Below are positions 11,350 to 15,165 of a DNA stretch of 15,165 bases, piece by piece. This stretch comes from an uncultured Lachnospiraceae bacterium (lineage in GTDB: Bacteria > Bacillota > Clostridia > Lachnospirales > Lachnospiraceae). The position numbers and the translations under genes were made by a program. Position 1 is the first letter of the stretch, and each line of letters starts with the position of its first letter. Below the pieces are notes generated by a model. It was not told the origin of the DNA, made no database searches, and saw only the letters and a list, made by a program, of their open reading frames with translations. The stretch spans positions 1-15,165 of the forward strand of contig CANPZR010000034.1 in assembly GCA_947589175.1 (NCBI GenBank), written 5' to 3'.

Positions 11350-11832
11350 ATGAGAATTGGAATGGGATACGACGTCCACCGGCTGGTGGAGGGACGGGAG
11401 CTTGTGTTAGGCGGCGTCACGATTGATTACGAGAAGGGACTTCTCGGACACTCGGACGCGGATGTGCTGCTGCACGCGATTATGGACGCTCTGCTGGGAG
11501 CGGCGGCGCTGGGAGATATCGGGAAGCATTTTCCGGACACGGATCCGGCCTACAAGGGCATTTCCAGCATCCGGCTGCTGGAGCATGTCAAAGAACTGAT
11601 TCGGAGCGAGGGGTACGAGGTGGAGAACGTGGACGCCACCATTATCGCCCAGCAGCCCAAAATGCGCCCCCACATTGACGCGATGCGGGAAAATATCGCG
11701 CGCTCTCTGGGCGTGGAGCTCTCGCGTATCAGCGTAAAAGCCACCACCGAGGAGGGCCTGGGATTCACCGGAAACGGAGAGGGAATCTCCTCGCAGGCCA
11801 TTTGTCTGTTGAGAGAGGCGGACGAACGGTGA
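11350..11832 (+). CDS. ispF: 2-C-methyl-D-erythritol 2,4-cyclodiphosphate synthase
   Basis: 160 residues from ATG 11350. IspF cyclises CDP-ME 2-phosphate to MEcPP with release of CMP in the MEP isoprenoid pathway. The metal-binding residues Asp8 and His10 (GYDVHRL) and His42 (DADVLLHAIMDAL) are all present, as are DIGKHFPDTDPAYKG and the C-terminal GFTGNGEGI signature. AGGG five bases upstream supports this ATG over one seven codons earlier. The last codon overlaps the GTG of the acetyltransferase gene, so the two are coupled. Base composition is much more GC-rich than in the accessory region. Confidence 0.95.
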   Translation: MRIGMGYDVHRLVEGRELVLGGVTIDYEKGLLGHSDADVLLHAIMDALLGAAALGDIGKHFPDTDPAYKGISSIRLLEHVKELIRSEGYEVENVDATIIAQQPKMRPHIDAMRENIARSLGVELSRISVKATTEEGLGFTGNGEGISSQAICLLREADER

Positions 11833-12725
11833 TAGAGGAAAACGGAGCGCTTTGGGACGCCCGGAAGATGGATGAGTATGCCGGCTTGTGGAAACGGGCG
11901 TTTGGCGACACGGATCAATATATCCGCTATTATTTTTCCGGAAAGGCGAAAAAAAGCATCATTTATGAAAACCGAACGGGAGAAAAACTGGCGTCTATGG
12001 CATTTTTTACCCCGTATGCGGCATATTACCAGAAAAAACGGCGTACTCTCGCATACATTGTGGGCGTGGCCACGGAGGAAAAATACCGCCGCCAGGGACG
12101 CATGAGAAAAACTCTGACAGCGGGAATAGACGCCCAGAAAAAGGCAGGCGCGCCGATTGTCTTTTTGTGCCCGGAAAATCCGTCTGTGTACGAGCCGCTC
12201 GGTTTCATCGACACATACTGGCGGAAGACTACGATTGTAACCGGATACGGCGGCGCGCCCGCAGAGCTGACCGCGATTCCCTGGCAGGATTTATCCGGCA
12301 GGCAAAAAGAGTCAGCGGCGGCTTTTGCGGGAAAAATGCTGACGGCTGAATCCTTTGACTTATATCTGGAACACTCGGTAGATTACTATGAAGAAGTAAA
12401 CCGGGAGATGCAGGCTCTGGACGGGGAAGTGCTCACGCTGTGGCGGGGAGAAAATGCGGTGGCAATAGCTGACCGGATCTGGGAGGACGGACACCACGAA
12501 ATTGAGGAATTGATTGCATCACGCGAAATGGCGGAATCCGTAATAAGGACGCTCGCAGGCAGGCTGAAATCTGACAGGCTGGTGATTGTGGACAGCTATT
12601 TTATCTCCCATCTGGAGGGCGAGGGCATCTGCCAGAAAATACAGGACAAGCCCTATATTATGATAAAAAATACTGACGGGAGCCTTGCGGCGCCGGTATC
12701 CTGCTATATAAATGACCTGACCTGA
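11829..12725 (+). CDS. GNAT family N-acetyltransferase (Eis-like length)
   Basis: 298 residues from GTG 11829, which overlaps the ispF stop (GTGA). The acetyl-CoA-binding motif is clear: IVGVATEEKYRRQGRMRKTL (about 76-95), with the R/Q-x-x-G-x-x core at RRQGRM. It is followed by VFLCPENPSVYEPLGF, the usual beta5-alpha5 region. The length and the long C-terminal half, with a second degenerate GNAT-like part, resemble Eis/Acetyltransf_9-type proteins. The substrate is unknown. The coupling to ispF is probably only for expression. Its 3' end overlaps the end of the opposing ATPase gene by 22 bp. Confidence 0.82.
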   Translation: MIEENGALWDARKMDEYAGLWKRAFGDTDQYIRYYFSGKAKKSIIYENRTGEKLASMAFFTPYAAYYQKKRRTLAYIVGVATEEKYRRQGRMRKTLTAGIDAQKKAGAPIVFLCPENPSVYEPLGFIDTYWRKTTIVTGYGGAPAELTAIPWQDLSGRQKESAAAFAGKMLTAESFDLYLEHSVDYYEEVNREMQALDGEVLTLWRGENAVAIADRIWEDGHHEIEELIASREMAESVIRTLAGRLKSDRLVIVDSYFISHLEGEGICQKIQDKPYIMIKNTDGSLAAPVSCYINDLT

Positions 12726-14926
12726 AAAAATCCCGGCAGGAGGAAAAATGCGCCGAAAAAGAGTAGGGTAATTCCGATGCACAGAATCATCCGCACCCGG
12801 TTCATGGGGCGGCACACGATTCCTACGACGCCCAGGCTGATCACCCCTCCGGTCAGAAGATTCAGCGTGCTGACGGTCATGCCGTCCAGCCGGAGCGGTC
12901 CGGCGAGAAATTGAATACACAGCAAAATGGCGGTGAGTCCGATGGCCGCGGGCAGTGAAATACGCAGAACATGGCGAAGAAAACCTCCTGTGCTGACCTC
13001 GCTGTCCGACTCCAGCGCCAGAATAAAGCTGGGAAGGCCGATGGCCGTGGCGCCGATGAGGGTGAGCTGAATCGGTATAAAGGGATAATTTTTCCCCAGA
13101 AGAATAAAGCATATGCACAGGAGGACGGAGTAAATCGTCTTTGTCAGATAGAGGGCGCTGACGCGCTCGATATTGGCAATGACAATCCGTCCTTCTTTTA
13201 CGATATTTTTCATGGCGGAAAAATCCGAATCCATCAGCACAATATGGGCGGTCTGCCTCGCGGCGGCGGCTCCGTTTGCCATTGCGATTCCGCAGTCGGC
13301 GTCCTTTAGGGCCAGCACATCGTTGACGCCGTCCCCCACCATCGCGGTCACATGGCCCGCTTTCTTGTTCGCCTCCAGAATTTCCTGCTTCTGCTCCGGC
13401 GAAACCCGACCGAAAACCGTGTAATACTCCATTTCCCGCTGCCGCTTTTCTGGCTCGTCGGACAGATCGCCGGCATTGATACAGCGGTCGGCGTTTCGGA
13501 TTCCGGCCCGCTGCCCCACAGCGGAGACCGTGGCGGCGCTGTCCCCGGAAATGAGCTTGATCGACACATTCTGACTGGCAAAATAATCAAATATTTCAGC
13601 GGCGTCCTCCTTGATCTGATCCGATAAGAGAATCAGCGCCAGCGGATTTTTTTCATCGGTGAGCAAAAGGACGCGGTAGCCCTTTTTCTCGTAAGCCTCC
13701 GCCTTTTCTAACGCCTCCTTTTCCTCCGTGAGAAATTCCGGCGCGCCCAGGAGAAAGGTCCCCTTTTCTTCAAAGGTGACGCCCATGTATTTCCGGCTGG
13801 AGCTGAACGGAATCCGGTCCGTGATGGCAAATGGCTTTGTGTCGTGGAAATACGCCTGCAGCGCATCGGTGGTGGCGTTCGTCTCGGAAAAAGCAAAGAC
13901 CAGTCCGTTTAAAATTTCTTCAATTTCGTCAGAAATTTTTTCTTTAAATAATTTTTCTTTAGAATTTTTTTCATGCTCACTTGAATTTTTTTCATCTAAA
14001 AGTAAATCGGATCGCACAAACGGAATAACAGAATCCACCGTAAGCTCCCCGGTGGTGATAGTGCCAGTCTTGTCCAGGCACAGCACGTCAGTCCGCGCCA
14101 GCGCCTCGATTGCCTCCATCTCCTGCACCAGCGCCCGTTTGCGCGCCAGACGCCCAACGCCGAGAATAAAGGAAACGCTGGTGAGCAGCACCAGTCCCTC
14201 CGGAATCATGCCCAGCACGCCCGCCACCGTGCCGACCAGGCTGTCTGAGAGCGTATTTCCCGCCCGGAAATACTGGATGCAGAACAGAATCAGACCGATG
14301 GGGATAATGGCGTAGCTGACATAACGGATAATGGAGCGGATTGCCGCCTGCATCTCCGAGGAAGCCCTTTTTTTGGTGCGCGCCTTTTCCGTCAGCTTCG
14401 CGGCGTAGCAATCTTCTCCGGTGCGCAGCACCTCGCAACGCCCGGTTCCGGCCACGGCAAATGTGCCGGAGTAGAGCAGATCCCCTTCTTTTTTTAATAC
14501 GGGAACCGACTCGCCCGTAATCATGGACTCGTTGATTTCAAGCCCCTCGGAGACGAGAACTCTGGCGTCCGCCGCCAGCTGGTCCCCGTTTGTTATTTCC
14601 AAAATATCCTTTGGCTGAATTTCTTCAATGGGAATTTCCCGAATGACGCCCTGTGTTCGCCCGTCCCATGAATCCCCGGACTCGTTTTCCGGCACCACCA
14701 GCCGCGCCTTCGTGGCGGTAATCACGGTGAGGGAGTCAATGAGCTTTTTCACCTTCAGCTCCTGCACGATTCCGATGAGGGAATTGGCGATGACAACGCC
14801 CATAAAAAGCATATTTTTGTACTGACCGGATATCACAATCAGACCTGCCAGAATGACGTTGAGCAGGTTAAAATAAGTAAGAGTATGTGAACGGATAATC
14901 TGTCCCGTTGTTCTCGTTGATTTCAT
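12704..14926 (-). CDS. HAD-IC P-type cation-transporting ATPase (CtpE-like)
   Basis: 740 residues from ATG 14926. Motifs: TGES (137-140, actuator); IPEGL in the M4 helix (241-245); phosphorylated Asp285 in DKTGT; KLISGDS (457-462); GDGVND (531-536) in the HAD domain; about eight to ten membrane helices. PEGL and the overall layout resemble CtpE-type (Ca2+-linked) ATPases; the ion is not certain. The N-terminus starts at the first membrane helix region and is some 30-50 residues shorter than I expect, lacking the usual GLS-x-x-EV segment. Residues about 306-335 are a Lys/Glu/Ser-rich insert encoded by very AT-rich DNA. A strong promoter lies 53 bp upstream. Confidence 0.85.
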   Translation of the reverse strand: MKSTRTTGQIIRSHTLTYFNLLNVILAGLIVISGQYKNMLFMGVVIANSLIGIVQELKVKKLIDSLTVITATKARLVVPENESGDSWDGRTQGVIREIPIEEIQPKDILEITNGDQLAADARVLVSEGLEINESMITGESVPVLKKEGDLLYSGTFAVAGTGRCEVLRTGEDCYAAKLTEKARTKKRASSEMQAAIRSIIRYVSYAIIPIGLILFCIQYFRAGNTLSDSLVGTVAGVLGMIPEGLVLLTSVSFILGVGRLARKRALVQEMEAIEALARTDVLCLDKTGTITTGELTVDSVIPFVRSDLLLDEKNSSEHEKNSKEKLFKEKISDEIEEILNGLVFAFSETNATTDALQAYFHDTKPFAITDRIPFSSSRKYMGVTFEEKGTFLLGAPEFLTEEKEALEKAEAYEKKGYRVLLLTDEKNPLALILLSDQIKEDAAEIFDYFASQNVSIKLISGDSAATVSAVGQRAGIRNADRCINAGDLSDEPEKRQREMEYYTVFGRVSPEQKQEILEANKKAGHVTAMVGDGVNDVLALKDADCGIAMANGAAAARQTAHIVLMDSDFSAMKNIVKEGRIVIANIERVSALYLTKTIYSVLLCICFILLGKNYPFIPIQLTLIGATAIGLPSFILALESDSEVSTGGFLRHVLRISLPAAIGLTAILLCIQFLAGPLRLDGMTVSTLNLLTGGVISLGVVGIVCRPMNRVRMILCIGITLLFFGAFFLLPGFFQVRSFI
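13922..14011 (-). other. AT-rich low-complexity insert in the ATPase gene
   Basis: About 90 bp of almost only A and T within an otherwise GC-rich gene. They encode RSDLLLDEKNSSEHEKNSKE, then KLFKEKISDE, between the P-domain start and the nucleotide-binding domain. GAAAAAAATTC occurs twice within it. It probably arose by slippage or expansion of a surface loop. Confidence 0.6.
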
Positions 14927-14978
14927 AGTACCCCCATTTCTGGGCGGCTTATCGCAAAATACGACACTCCCCCTAACC

Positions 14979-15007
14979 AGTATATCCCAGGACAGGGGAC
15001 AGGTCAA
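14979..15007 (-). promoter_or_regulatory. Promoter of the P-type ATPase gene
   Basis: On the minus strand TTGACC (15002-15007), 17 bp, TATACT (14979-14984), giving a leader of about 45 nt with GGGGG just before the ATG. Confidence 0.6.
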
Positions 15008-15126
15008 CCAAAAACTTTTCAGGCCATATCTGCTTGCTGTGCTGCCTCTCCCATTGAAAACGCGTCTTAAAAATAAATTTTTAAATTGAAATTGTTAATC
15101 TTCTCATTTGAGAGTATTTAATAATT

Positions 15127-15156
15127 GTTATAGGTTATCATAAAGAATACCGTCAA
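15127..15156 (-). promoter_or_regulatory. Weaker upstream promoter candidate
   Basis: On the minus strand TTGACG (15151-15156), 18 bp, TATAAC (15127-15132). If used it would give the ATPase transcript a leader of about 200 nt. No coding sequence or recognised riboswitch is seen at 15008-15165. Confidence 0.3.
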
Positions 15157-15165
15157 CCCTTGAAA

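Noticed and set aside
12519..13118. Long minus-strand frame rich in Arg/His/Pro
   Set aside because: It is a shadow of the GC-rich ATPase and acetyltransferase genes, which have clear motifs.
15008..15165. Riboswitch in the leader of the ATPase gene
   Set aside because: A promoter much closer to the gene explains its transcription, and I see no known riboswitch core.

Overview
The window looks like a low-to-medium GC Clostridia chromosome, most likely Lachnospiraceae. This rests on strong AGGAGG ribosome binding sites, AT-rich sigma-A promoters, the style of the lipoprotein and SHOCT proteins, a TnpW-like mobile-element gene, and a GC-rich core block with ispF. The species cannot be named from the sequence alone.

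Layout. (i) 1-1600: three small plus-strand genes (a small ribbon-helix-helix-like protein, a lipoprotein, and a membrane protein with a SHOCT tail) ending at a hairpin terminator. (ii) 1603-6930: a heavily rearranged accessory region. It holds two related blocks (A, 1603-2790; B, 3566-5075), each made of a minus-strand 86-residue gene, the decayed tail of an antitoxin-like gene, and a plus-strand PD-(D/E)XK 'recombination-promoting nuclease/putative transposase' gene that ends in a GCGCATG hairpin terminator. The nuclease gene is complete in block B; in block A it has lost its start and catalytic half. Between the blocks lie a TnpW-like gene and a compact locus with the architecture of the par/Fst type I toxin-antitoxin systems: a 32-residue hydrophobic peptide, a convergent small RNA, a shared terminator, and two direct repeats that make the RNA complementary to the toxin start region. 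After block B come a third antitoxin tail, a SUKH (SMI1/KNR4) immunity gene with remnants of a polymorphic toxin upstream, and a longer (166-residue) relative of the 86-residue gene. (iii) 6935-10860: minus-strand hicA-hicB, an AlbA_2/Schlafen-like ATP-binding protein with a 13-bp tandem repeat near its 3' end, and hipB-hipA. Each of the three transcription units has a promoter with an adjacent or overlapping inverted repeat. (iv) 10927-15165: the conserved backbone, with tRNA-Val(UAC), tRNA-Met(CAU), ispF translationally coupled to a GNAT acetyltransferase, and a convergent P-type cation ATPase whose 3' end overlaps the acetyltransferase gene by 22 bp.

Together, positions 1600-10860 form a toxin-antitoxin/defence-type island beside tRNA genes. 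Its history of duplication and short-repeat-mediated deletion can be read directly in the sequence. The observations most worth testing are the par/Fst-like locus at 3118-3419, the 13-bp repeat that would switch the reading frame of the AlbA protein, and the nuclease-less copy of the Rpn-like gene beside its intact paralogue.
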